Shown: positions 43,630 through 51,766 of the stretch, piece by piece
How the letters are laid out: the number at the start of each line of letters is the position of its first letter
How positions within the stretch are numbered: position 1 is the stretch's first letter
DNA from: CBDCXE01 sp965223725 [NCBI: Nitrospinota bacterium]
Lineage (GTDB): Bacteria > Nitrospinota_A > UBA7883
Length of the DNA stretch: 64,000 bases
NCBI GenBank assembly: GCA_965223725.1
Contig: CBDCXE010000002.1
Coordinates: 62,001 to 126,000, forward strand
Reading direction: 5' to 3'
The notes under the pieces: model-generated
What the model was told of the DNA's origin: nothing
What the model saw: the letters and a program-made list of their open reading frames with translations, nothing else
Databases searched by the model: none
Position numbers and translations under genes: made by a program

Positions 43630-44658
43630 ATGAACAAACCAAATTTAACCAGGAAGGAAAAACAAATGTATCTATATGTATTAATCGCAGGCGCAGTACT
43701 TTACTACTACGCCGCCACCCCCGGCGCCGAGAGCGGCGAGCTGATGACGCTCCCGTTTCTGCTCGGCCCGGTGATCAACCGCTCCACCCTCAGCAACACC
43801 ACCCGCGGGTTCAAGGCGGTGTTCACCAAGGCATACCAGGCCGCCTCTTCATACGCAGGCGACTTGGCCATGCGGGTCGATTCATCGGCGCGGCAGGAGG
43901 AGTATCGCTGGCTCGGCGCGTTGCCGGGGCTGACCGAATGGCTGGGCGATCGCGCGGTGAAGGATGTGGCCCAGGACGGCTTCATCATCAAAAACCGCGA
44001 TTTCGAGGCGACCGTGTCGGTCGGCCGGAACGACATCGAGGATGACAGCATCGGCGCCTACGCTCCGTTGTTCAGCCAGCTGGGTGAAAGCGCCCGGCAG
44101 CATCCGGATGAGCTGGTCTTCTCGTTGATGAAGGATGGGTTCACCAACACCTGTTTCGACGGGGAGCTCTTCTTCGATGTGGACCACCCGAACGGCTCGC
44201 AGTCAACCTGGTCCAACAAAGGGACCAGCGCCCTGTCCGCCGCCTCCTACGAGACCGGCCGGCAGACGATCATGAGCTATATCAACGAAGAGGGTAAACC
44301 GTTGCGGCTTGTGCCAACCCATCTGATCGTCCCGCCCCAGTTGGAGAAAGAGGCGCTCGACATCATCCGGGCGGACAAATCCGCCAACGGCGCGTCGAAC
44401 GTCTGGATCAACTCGGCCGACATCATCGTGGCGCCGGAGTTGGCGGGCAACCCGACCTACTGGTTCCTGGCGTGCCTCAACAAGCCGGTGAAACCGTTCA
44501 TCCTCCAGATGCGTCAGGCGGCCCGTTTCGTGGCGTTGGACAATCCCGACGACGAGAACGTGTTTATGCGGAAGAAGTTTATCTACGGCGTCGATTATCG
44601 CGGCGCGGTCGGCTATGGCCTGCCGCACCTGATATACGGCTCCACCGGCGGCGCATAG
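43630..44658 (+). CDS. Mu gpT-like major capsid protein, with odd N-terminal extension
   Basis: A 342-residue protein. The gpT core runs from TRGFKAVFTKAYQAASSYAG (about residue 55) through YRWLGALPGLTEWLGDRAV, IKNRDFEATVSVGRNDIEDD, PDELVFSLMKDGFTNTCFDG and FFDVDHPNG to GVDYRGAVGYGLPHLIYG. It should form the icosahedral shell. Before the core lie about 45 extra residues including a hydrophobic stretch (YLYVLIAGAVLYYYAA). Starts at 43630 and 43666 both have good ribosome-binding sites; 43744 (MTLPFLLG) would skip the hydrophobic part. It may be a fused or misread small membrane gene. Confidence 0.85.
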   Translation: MNKPNLTRKEKQMYLYVLIAGAVLYYYAATPGAESGELMTLPFLLGPVINRSTLSNTTRGFKAVFTKAYQAASSYAGDLAMRVDSSARQEEYRWLGALPGLTEWLGDRAVKDVAQDGFIIKNRDFEATVSVGRNDIEDDSIGAYAPLFSQLGESARQHPDELVFSLMKDGFTNTCFDGELFFDVDHPNGSQSTWSNKGTSALSAASYETGRQTIMSYINEEGKPLRLVPTHLIVPPQLEKEALDIIRADKSANGASNVWINSADIIVAPELAGNPTYWFLACLNKPVKPFILQMRQAARFVALDNPDDENVFMRKKFIYGVDYRGAVGYGLPHLIYGSTGGA

Positions 44659-44729
44659 GCGGTGGCGGAACTTGCGGGGCGGTGTGTCGCCGTTCCGCAA
44701 TATAAAAACATATTATAGGAGTTATAGAA

Positions 44730-45161
44730 ATGGCATACAGCATACTGGATGACCTGAAGAAACAGATCGACGAGTCCTCGCTGATCCAACTGACCGACAC
44801 CACAGGCGCCGGCGCGGTCGACCAGATCAAAACCGACCGGGCGATCCGGTTCGCCGACGCGTTGATCGATTCGTACGTCAGCAAAGTTTACACGGTCCCG
44901 CTCAGCCCGATACCAGACCTGGTCCGGGAACTGTCGGCGACCATTGCGATCGTGAACCTCCACCGGTTCCGCTCGGTCGATTCGCCAGTCTGGAACCGGG
45001 CGTACGAAAACGCCACCGCCACGCTGGTCCGGATATCGAAGGGCGAGCTGACGCTGGATAACGCAGGTGTGGCGCCGTCACCGTCGGCCACCCAGGCGTC
45101 ATCATCAACTTTTGAAGCGGAGCAAAGGCGGTTCTCCCGCGATCTGCTGAAGGATATGTGA
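44730..45161 (+). CDS. DUF1320 protein (Mu gp36-like)
   Basis: A 143-residue protein starting MAYSILDDLKKQIDESSLIQL, with TDRAIRFADALIDSYVSKVY and LSATIAIVNLHRFR. This matches DUF1320, a head-tail connector family of Mu-like phages. A sound ribosome-binding site (TAGGAG) is upstream. The stop overlaps the next start (TGATG/ATGA). Length is normal. Confidence 0.85.
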   Translation: MAYSILDDLKKQIDESSLIQLTDTTGAGAVDQIKTDRAIRFADALIDSYVSKVYTVPLSPIPDLVRELSATIAIVNLHRFRSVDSPVWNRAYENATATLVRISKGELTLDNAGVAPSPSATQASSSTFEAEQRRFSRDLLKDM

Positions 45162-45616
45162 TGAACTATTCAATCAAATTTCTGGAAGACGCGATCATAG
45201 CCGCGTTGGCCCCGGTGGCCACAGGACCAGGCAGCCTGGTCAAAACCCTCGGCGCCTACGAAGGGCAGTTCGAAGAGACCATCGACGCGGCCGATCAGCT
45301 GCTGGCATTGACGCCGGCGGTGCTGGTCACCTATGTCGGCTCCCAATTCGAGCCAGACAGCGGGCCGCATTATAACCGCACCCTGACCTACGCCGTGATG
45401 CATGGCTCGTCGAACCTGCAATCGGAAGCGAAACGCAGAAACGATGTCTACACCATACTGGACGCCACCCGGGCGCTGTTGAACGATAACGACCTGGGGC
45501 TGGACATCATGCCGCTCTATATCGAGCAGGAGAAAATCATCTCCAGCTCCCGGCATATCACGGTCTACAGCGCCCAGTACCAGACATCGTTTCTGGAAGA
45601 CAGCAACCTTTACTGA
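45161..45616 (+). CDS. DUF1834 protein (Mu gp37-like)
   Basis: A 151-residue protein (MNYSIKFLEDAIIAALAPV...). The mid part AVLVTYVGSQFEPDSGPHYNRTLTYAVMHGSSN fits DUF1834, which follows DUF1320 in Mu-like phages and probably helps complete the connector/tail end. The start at 45161 overlaps the preceding stop; a GTG one codon earlier is possible. Confidence 0.85.
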   Translation: MNYSIKFLEDAIIAALAPVATGPGSLVKTLGAYEGQFEETIDAADQLLALTPAVLVTYVGSQFEPDSGPHYNRTLTYAVMHGSSNLQSEAKRRNDVYTILDATRALLNDNDLGLDIMPLYIEQEKIISSSRHITVYSAQYQTSFLEDSNLY

Positions 45617-45630
45617 AGGACCAGGAAAGA

Positions 45631-45834
45631 ATGGCCGACAACAAGTTCAACCCCGCAACGCCGGTTAGGCGCAGTGACAAGGAATTTACGTCGCTGATCC
45701 CGCAGAAGCCGCGCAAAGGCGATGACCGCACCGACAGCCGGCGATATGTCCGGCGGGAGCTGGCGCGCGAGATGCAGCTCTATTCCCGGCGATCAGGTCG
45801 TTTACTCAAATCAAAAGATCAGGAGATATCATGA
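45631..45834 (+). CDS. Small basic phage protein
   Basis: A 67-residue, highly charged protein (RTDSRRYVRRELAREMQLYSRRSG) in the position of Mu gp38. Fits the coupled gene row: its stop overlaps the start of the next gene (ATGA). No family recognised. Confidence 0.6.
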   Translation: MADNKFNPATPVRRSDKEFTSLIPQKPRKGDDRTDSRRYVRRELAREMQLYSRRSGRLLKSKDQEIS

Positions 45835-45959
45835 GTATAAAACCGGAAATGGCAAGCCCGACGTTTGCCAGCATGACCCATACCTTCAGCCCCGCCAAAT
45901 GGCCCGCTGTGGAAGAGAGCGGCTATACGGCTGACCACTTCCCATTTTTTGGTCCGGCA

Positions 45960-46790
45960 TTATGCGACTTTTCGGGCTTCAATGGCTGGCTGTTTTTCCG
46001 TGGCAGCCAACGCAAATTCTTTCGGCGTTTTATTACCTAATGCCGAGTGCGGGCGAAATTCATTATAATCTTTTCGCCACGTCTCGATCTTACTCCTGGC
46101 ATCCTCCATTGACAAGAACCAATGTGTGTTCAAACATTCATCCCGAAAACTTCCGTTGAATGACTCTATGAAAGCGTTATCCGTGGGCTTGCCGGGCCTC
46201 GAAAAATCCAACTCTACCTTCCGCTCATACGCCCACTTGTCCAACGCCTTCGAAATAAACTCTGGACCGTTATCCACCCGAATACTTTTAGGCGCGCTAC
46301 GTATATAAACAAGCTGCGTCAAAAATGATGAAACCATCTCACCGGTAACCTTCTTGTCAACCAACATCCCAAGGCTCTCCCGACTAAAATTATCGACTAT
46401 CGTCAAAGCCCGAAACCGGCGGCCATCAAACAGAGCGTCGGTCACGAAATCCATGCTCCAGCTCTCATTAAGCTCGGTCGCCACTTCACGGGCTCCGCGA
46501 CTCCTGGCCGACACGTGACGCTTCGGGCGCCGCATGCGCAAGCCAAGCCCTTCAAGGCGGTACAAACGCAACACACGTTTGTGGTTCACCTTCCAACCTT
46601 CCCGACGAAGCAGGGTATATATTCGCTGGTAACCGTATCGAGGACGGTCTGCCGCCAACTGACAAATACGAGCTCGTAACACGGCCTGGTCAGGAGCAAC
46701 CGATTGGTACCGGATCGTCGAGCGAGCAAACTCAAACGCTTTGCATATATGGCGTTCGGGCGCTCGATACGTATCCTTCATCTCCTGCAC
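45960..46790 (-). CDS. IS3-family transposase OrfB (rve/DDE integrase core)
   Basis: A 276-residue frame. The DDE residues are visible in SWSMDFVTDALFDG, RVDNGPEFISKAL and FIESFNGSFRDECLNTHW. The N-terminal part RYGYQRIYTLLRREGWKVNHKRVLRLYR is the HTH_21 region. Its frame is open further upstream and joins orfA by a -1 shift at AAAAAAG (46826-46820), giving a fused OrfAB transposase. No stop inside. Acts on the IS ends. Confidence 0.93.
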   Translation of the reverse strand: MQEMKDTYRAPERHICKAFEFARSTIRYQSVAPDQAVLRARICQLAADRPRYGYQRIYTLLRREGWKVNHKRVLRLYRLEGLGLRMRRPKRHVSARSRGAREVATELNESWSMDFVTDALFDGRRFRALTIVDNFSRESLGMLVDKKVTGEMVSSFLTQLVYIRSAPKSIRVDNGPEFISKALDKWAYERKVELDFSRPGKPTDNAFIESFNGSFRDECLNTHWFLSMEDARSKIETWRKDYNEFRPHSALGNKTPKEFALAATEKQPAIEARKVA

Positions 46791-46813
46791 CAGTTGACGC
46801 TGCTGACCAGGCC

Positions 46814-47080
46814 TTAAAACTTTTTTCTGAGAGCATCCTGCAGCATCGACTTGTCGAGCGACAGATCCGCCACCAGCTTCTTCAGGCGGCCATTCTCTTC
46901 TTCAAGCTGGCGGAGCCTGCGAACTTCAGCTGGGCCGAGACCGGCATAGATCTTCTTCCAGCGATAAAACGTCTGCTCGCAGATACCCATCTTACGAACC
47001 ACCTCGGCCACAGGTGTCCCCGTCTCGGCCTGTTGCAAGGCGAAAGCTATCTGCTGGTCGGTGAACTTCGACTTCCTCAT
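46814..47080 (-). CDS. IS3-family transposase OrfA
   Basis: An 88-residue HTH protein (FTDQQIAFALQQAETGTPVAEVV...GICEQTFYRWKKIYAG) with a Leu-zipper (VRRLRQLEEENGRLKKLVADLSLDK). It ends in RKKF just after the slippery A6G, as expected for IS3-family frameshifting. Binds IS ends and modulates transposition. Confidence 0.92.
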   Translation of the reverse strand: MRKSKFTDQQIAFALQQAETGTPVAEVVRKMGICEQTFYRWKKIYAGLGPAEVRRLRQLEEENGRLKKLVADLSLDKSMLQDALRKKF

Positions 47081-47459
47081 CAGTAAATCTCCACTTTGTT
47101 ACAAGGTTAATTTAACCGATTACTCGCATTATCAATGGATCAATTTAAAGGGAAGAGGTCACGGCCACCCGTTATGAAGCGGACGCCGTCACATCGGCCG
47201 GGCAGTTTATCAGGCACAGCTCGCCCGTGCGGCAGCGAAACATTATTATCTCGTACCGCTTATTAACCACCGCCGACCGCGACGCATTGGCCGCGCCGGA
47301 CGGGACCGGATTTTTCTACGACGTGGGCGGCGCAACGTTCGAGTATAAAGACGACGACGGCGCCATCTACACCGTCCGGTTCGCATCGTCGCGGATAGAG
47401 TGGCGGCCCGCCGGACCGGGGCGCTGGAACTCTGGACCCATAGTTATGGTGGTGATGTC

Positions 47460-50117
47460 ATGAAAAATTTTACCCCTGCATTCGACAACGCGTTATTGGG
47501 CAAGCATAAAAAGCCGGTCTGGCTGTTGAAGCTTGACCTGGTCTCCTCCACCGGCTCCACGACCCTATACCTGGCGGATCAGGCGATCACGCTGTGGGGC
47601 CAGGAGTGGGCGCCGATGGTGGTCCGGTGGGACGTGCTGGACCGGTTTTTCGACCCGGCGGAAAGTGAAGTGAAAGTCTCCGACACGCAGGTGATCCTGG
47701 ACAACCGGCCCGGCGCGTTGGGACCGGGGGCGAACAACCTCAGCTACTATTTCCGCGAGTACGACCTGCCCAACTCGAAAGCGACCATATATCTGTGGCT
47801 GGCCGACGCCGGCCTGACAGAGCCATCCGGCGCCAACCAGAACGATTTATACGAGGCGCTGGTGGGCATACCGGAGATATCTGGAAACATCACCCCCGCC
47901 CTCTGCCCGCTGGATATCGTCAGCAGGGAAGGGGAGTGGGACGACGCGAAGTGCCCCTGGGGCGACCTGCTGCAGGGCCAGTTCACCCGCAACCAGTGGC
48001 CCGCCCTGCCCGACAAAACCATAGGCGACTGGAAGCCGATGGTGTTTGGTCAGGGTGGTCTGTACGATGGTATCCGGCTCAGCGGCGCCGCGCATATCGG
48101 GACCGTGGAAGGACCGACGAACCTGTTCGACCCGACCGCGGGCGCGTTGACGATGGAGATAAAGTTCCCTGACAGCGGCAAATTCAACGCCCAGAACCCG
48201 GTCCCGGCGCCGTGCGACATCTATGTGGGCGACTGGCGCTTTCCCATCACCTCTGCGCCCCGCTCCCTGGGCGGCGGCAAGTGGGAATATCGCTTGACCA
48301 ACAGCGGGCAGGGCAATGTATACAAGTTGTATATCCCGACGCCGCTGAAAGGGACGACCCCCGTGTTCGTCCCCAGCCCGTCGGCCAACTGGCCCACATC
48401 CAGTGAAACCGATTATGGACGCTTCGCCAGCGCCGAGCCGGCCCGGGGCGCGCCATACCATTTTTTCCATGGCGGGTCCGATTCCGGTAACAGCAAGGAT
48501 GGCTATCATCCCGGCCGGTCCGGCCCAATGATCCGCAAAGTCTATATCGGCGGGACCGAGGTGACCGGCGCCCAGGCACATATAGACCAGAGCTATGGCA
48601 TCGTCTGGCTGAGGAGCGACTTCGCCGGCGTGGAGGGAAGGGTTGGAAACCCGGAGAAGCTGCGGATCAAATGGACCGATCTGGATGGTTCGTTCAACTC
48701 CGGCAACACCTGGCTAAAAGCGGAGCAGTTGACCGCGCAGTATCCCCACGGGTATAACGCCCAGGCGAACCCCTGTATCCTGGGTGATTTTTATATCCCC
48801 GCATCTGGCGGCGGCGCGCCGGTTTCCTCCAGGCTGGGGCTGAAAAACAACCTGCGCTACCCCAACCTGGGGGCGAGGATGGCGTCGGCCCGGTTTGTCC
48901 TGCGCTATACTGGGGTGGAGGCGAAGGACGCGACATTTCATATCAGTGTCATGGGTCAGGATTACAGTTTTGCCGCGACGGAACTGAACGATGGGAGCGG
49001 GATAAAGGGCGCCGGATGGGACGTCACCCTGTCGCAAAGGGGCGGCGATAACGAAATCTGGGAAAACAACCTTGGCTTCCCCGATACTGCCATCAGCCCC
49101 GTCCCGCGCAAATGGGATATCTATGAGCTGAGCCGTGACATTACCCCGGAGGCCAGGAGCCACCTGGATATGTATCATGGATACGCCGGCGAAATGCGCG
49201 CCTCATTCTCCGGCACCATCTGGCCGTTTCCAAATTCCATAATTGCGCTGGCGGCCGAGATCGAGATTTTGTTCGAGCCGGTGGAGTCGGCCATATCCGG
49301 GCCGCGGGTGACCGCGCTGGTGGACGGGCTGGGAGACCGCGCCGGTGAAATATTGAGCGAGGTTATCCCCGCCGCGGATATCGGGGCAGGCTTTGACGAT
49401 GCGACCTTGCCGTCGCTGAACATCCGGGTGGACAGGCAAATGTCGGTCTGCAAATTCGCCCGCAAAGTGCTGGCGGAATCGAACATGGAGCTTAAAAAGA
49501 ATTTTCTGACCGGCAAATGGGACCTGCTGAAAAAGTCGGACAACCGCGATAACGTCAACCCTCCACCCCCCGCCGGCGGGATCGGGAACATAGGGCAGGG
49601 CGAGCTGTTGGCGGACGACGATGGCTTGCCGATGATCACCCGGTCGCGCTCCGCGCCGGAGAGTGTGGTGAACGAAGTGACCGTGGATTTTCTGGATGAG
49701 AGCGGGCGGCGTCAGTCGGTGACTGTTTTTGATCAGGGCTCCATCGACAGCTACGGTCGCAAATTTTACAAGGTCAGCCTCTCTTCTGCCATGGCGCGGC
49801 CGGCGGCGGAAGATTATGCGCTCGATATTCTGAACGCCCATTCCGAGACCAGCGATTATTACATGATGACCCTGCCGCTGGGCCCGGCGCTGGGGCTGGA
49901 ACCGAGCGATATACTGCAGGTCACCGCCGATATGGATGGGCTGTTCAACACCAGGATGCGGGTTGTTTCGGTGGAGGTGGACCCGGGCATGCTGGCGGAA
50001 GGGAGAGTGAGTATGGTGACCGTGAACGCGCAACGCTATTCCAAGGCCCGCAAAGGGTTTGGCAATATTCCGTTTGGTACTGGGCCGTTCGGAACCGGGC
50101 AAGTGCTCAAGAACTGA
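47460..50117 (+). CDS. Large phage tail/tail-hub-like protein
   Basis: An 885-residue protein. Start at 47460 (MKNFTPAFDNALLG) overlaps the stop of the split gene. Residues 1-170 (KPVWLLKLDLVSSTGSTTLYLAD, WDVLDRFFDPAESEVKVSDTQV) look like a tail-hub/baseplate entry domain, the middle holds beta-rich receptor-like parts, and residues about 640-880 (KFARKVLAESNMELKKNFLTGKW, NEVTVDFLDESG, LGLEPSDILQVTADMDG) resemble the hub ring domain of phage baseplates. The end repeats FGNIPFGTGPFGTG. Function inferred from position and pattern. It is the last phage gene; tail tube and tape-measure genes that should precede it are absent. Confidence 0.65.
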   Translation: MKNFTPAFDNALLGKHKKPVWLLKLDLVSSTGSTTLYLADQAITLWGQEWAPMVVRWDVLDRFFDPAESEVKVSDTQVILDNRPGALGPGANNLSYYFREYDLPNSKATIYLWLADAGLTEPSGANQNDLYEALVGIPEISGNITPALCPLDIVSREGEWDDAKCPWGDLLQGQFTRNQWPALPDKTIGDWKPMVFGQGGLYDGIRLSGAAHIGTVEGPTNLFDPTAGALTMEIKFPDSGKFNAQNPVPAPCDIYVGDWRFPITSAPRSLGGGKWEYRLTNSGQGNVYKLYIPTPLKGTTPVFVPSPSANWPTSSETDYGRFASAEPARGAPYHFFHGGSDSGNSKDGYHPGRSGPMIRKVYIGGTEVTGAQAHIDQSYGIVWLRSDFAGVEGRVGNPEKLRIKWTDLDGSFNSGNTWLKAEQLTAQYPHGYNAQANPCILGDFYIPASGGGAPVSSRLGLKNNLRYPNLGARMASARFVLRYTGVEAKDATFHISVMGQDYSFAATELNDGSGIKGAGWDVTLSQRGGDNEIWENNLGFPDTAISPVPRKWDIYELSRDITPEARSHLDMYHGYAGEMRASFSGTIWPFPNSIIALAAEIEILFEPVESAISGPRVTALVDGLGDRAGEILSEVIPAADIGAGFDDATLPSLNIRVDRQMSVCKFARKVLAESNMELKKNFLTGKWDLLKKSDNRDNVNPPPPAGGIGNIGQGELLADDDGLPMITRSRSAPESVVNEVTVDFLDESGRRQSVTVFDQGSIDSYGRKFYKVSLSSAMARPAAEDYALDILNAHSETSDYYMMTLPLGPALGLEPSDILQVTADMDGLFNTRMRVVSVEVDPGMLAEGRVSMVTVNAQRYSKARKGFGNIPFGTGPFGTGQVLKN

Positions 50118-50148
50118 TGGTCAGGTGAACGCTATGGAACAGTTAAAA

Positions 50149-51741
50149 TCAATCCGGGTATGGATAGAGTGTGGCGCAGTTTGTGGTGTTGTAATGTTCA
50201 TCCTTGAACACCATATGCTTTCGCTTGAACTGGGTGGGCGACGTCAGGCCGCACGCCGCGCTGAGAGAGAACAGACCGGCGCGGATAGTGATCAGATAGT
50301 TGAGGACCCTGTACTTTTTCTCGTTAACAAACAAAAGACGCTGGAGCTTTGCGTCGGTGGTGGCCACCCCGACAGGACAATCGTTGCTGTGGCATTTTTC
50401 CGCCATAATGCATCCCACAGAGATCATCATCGACCGGGCCACAGCGATAAGATCAGCTCCAAGCCCAAGGGCGACCGCCTGCTCGTCCGGCAAATGGAGC
50501 TGGCCAGAGGCAATCAACTTGATCTTATGGCGTATACCGTGCCGCCGAAGCGCGTCGTCGGCAATCACGATGGCGGAGAGTATGGGCAGGCCGAGGCTGT
50601 CCGCCATCTCCTTAAAAGTGGCGCCAGTCCCGCCTTCACCCCCATCAATAGAAATAAAGTCTGGTCCTGCGCCTCTTTTTACATACTCTTCGCAAAAGCT
50701 GTTCAAAGCGTTTTCATCACCCACAACAATTTTTATACCCACAGGCAAGCCGGTTTGTGTTTGAATTTTTTCTATAAAATCAAACATACCCGACAGGTCG
50801 TTGAAGAGATGAAACCGGTTGGGGCTGTCTATATTTTTCCACGGCTCGACACCACGGATATTAGCGATCTCTTTTGTAACTTTCATTCCTTCCACATGGC
50901 CGCCGCGCACCTTGGCGCCCTGGGCAAGCTTAAGCTCGATGGCTTTCACCTGGGGTATTGCGGCTTTCTGCCGCAGCAGGTCCCAGTCGATCTCGCCCAA
51001 TTTGTCGCGCACACCGAAGAGACCGGGACCGATCTGGAACACAAGATCACACCCGCCAGCAAGGTGGTGGGCGCTTATCCCGCCTTCGCCAGTGTTCATC
51101 CAGGATCCACCAGCCATGGCAATACCATTACTGAGCGCCCGGATGGCGTTCGGCCCAAGCGCGCCATAGCTCATGCCGCTCATACCCACCAACCCTTTCA
51201 ACTTCCATGGATTGTCCCGCTCGACTCCAACAGTTACGACATTATTATCTGTCAGGTACCATGGCCTTACTTCTGTTTCCTCTTTTCTCTCATGCCGGAA
51301 AAACAGAGTTTCCTTTTCGATGTCGTATCGCTTTGTGTGGATGAATATCGAGTTATCCACTTCCATTTCGCTGTTGAGCCTGGGGAACATGCTGTTATTT
51401 ATATATATGCCAGGGGCGCTGAAATCCCGTTTACTGCCGTAGCTGATCAAGGTTTTCAGATATTTTGCCGCTTTCATGATGGAGATGAACTTCACACGGC
51501 TGATAGGTTTGCCAGTGTTATCCTCGTCGGTGATATAGAACCGGAATTCCGGCCCTACTTTTTCTATAACATATCGCAATATGCCGACGAACCAGTATTT
51601 ACCCCGGAGGAGGGAATGCTGGGTCTGGTTACGGTTTCTGAAGTAAAAAAATATAACAACAAAAATCGGCGTTATGAACATTATCACAAGGACGATTAGT
51701 GTGGTTATGGATATTATATCGCTGATATGTCCTGGAAACAT
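50149..51741 (-). CDS. FMN-binding glutamate-synthase-family protein
   Basis: A 530-residue protein with an N-terminal membrane helix (TTLIVLVIMFITPIFVVIFFYF, residues 12-33) followed by the GltS FMN domain: GLVGMSGMSYGALGPNAIRAL, GSWMNTGEGGISAHHL, SIDGGEGGTGATF, GADLIAVARSMMISVGCIMAEKC. It lacks the amidotransferase and other large GltB domains. Such short membrane-tied forms occur in many bacteria; whether they act as glutamate synthase is unclear. Cys residues near the end (CIMAEKCHSNDC) match the Fe-S ligands. RBS AAGGGG. Convergent with the phage tail gene (31 bp between stops). Confidence 0.85.
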   Translation of the reverse strand: MFPGHISDIISITTLIVLVIMFITPIFVVIFFYFRNRNQTQHSLLRGKYWFVGILRYVIEKVGPEFRFYITDEDNTGKPISRVKFISIMKAAKYLKTLISYGSKRDFSAPGIYINNSMFPRLNSEMEVDNSIFIHTKRYDIEKETLFFRHERKEETEVRPWYLTDNNVVTVGVERDNPWKLKGLVGMSGMSYGALGPNAIRALSNGIAMAGGSWMNTGEGGISAHHLAGGCDLVFQIGPGLFGVRDKLGEIDWDLLRQKAAIPQVKAIELKLAQGAKVRGGHVEGMKVTKEIANIRGVEPWKNIDSPNRFHLFNDLSGMFDFIEKIQTQTGLPVGIKIVVGDENALNSFCEEYVKRGAGPDFISIDGGEGGTGATFKEMADSLGLPILSAIVIADDALRRHGIRHKIKLIASGQLHLPDEQAVALGLGADLIAVARSMMISVGCIMAEKCHSNDCPVGVATTDAKLQRLLFVNEKKYRVLNYLITIRAGLFSLSAACGLTSPTQFKRKHMVFKDEHYNTTNCATLYPYPD

Positions 51742-51766
51742 TTACACCCCTTGGCAATTTCGATTG

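Larger units (their letters stand above)
45932..47161 (-). mobile_element. IS3-family insertion sequence, IS407-like, 1230 bp
   Basis: Ends are inverted: left TGACCACTTCCC, right (reverse complement) TGACCTCTTCCC, with further similarity inside (TCC..GCATTATGCGA against GATCC..GATAATGCGA). The target CGGC is duplicated at 45928-45931 and 47162-47165, the 4-bp size typical of the IS407 group. It carries orfA and orfB on the minus strand, with an A6G slippery site. Both frames are intact, so it may still be active. Confidence 0.93.
45831..47463 (+). pseudogene. Phage tail gene interrupted by the IS3-family element
   Basis: The gene starts at 45831 (MSIKPEMASPTFASMTHTF), breaks at 45931 and resumes at 47166. 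If the IS and one 4-bp duplication are removed, the frame runs on intact as a protein of 132 residues ending RWNSGPIVMVVMS. Internal segments include RQRNIIISYRLLTTADRDAL and GATFEYKDDDGAIYTVRFASS. It resembles small phage tail proteins of about 130 residues; exact family not known. Its stop overlaps the start of the 885-residue tail gene. The IS must disrupt it. Confidence 0.8.
37510..50117. mobile_element. Mu-like prophage remnant (head and tail-hub genes only)
   Basis: A plus-strand block with the Mu-type order DUF2730-like, gp26-like, DUF3486 small terminase, large terminase, DUF935 portal, protease/scaffold, decoration, gpT capsid, DUF1320, DUF1834, followed by small tail genes and a tail-hub-like protein. 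Most neighbours overlap with ATGA. Transposase (MuA/MuB), lysis, head gene F, sheath or tube, tape-measure and tail fibre genes are not seen. Terminase and portal are frameshifted and one gene is interrupted by an IS. Outer ends not found, so limits are those of the gene block. Confidence 0.85.

Noticed and set aside
44660-44705. GCGGAAC/GTTCCGC inverted repeat after the capsid gene, tested as terminator
   Set aside because: Loop is long and GC-rich and no T-run follows; phage transcription probably continues.
45950-46040. Phage reading frame continuing from 45831 into the IS
   Set aside because: The last codons come from IS DNA; the true gene resumes after the IS at 47166.
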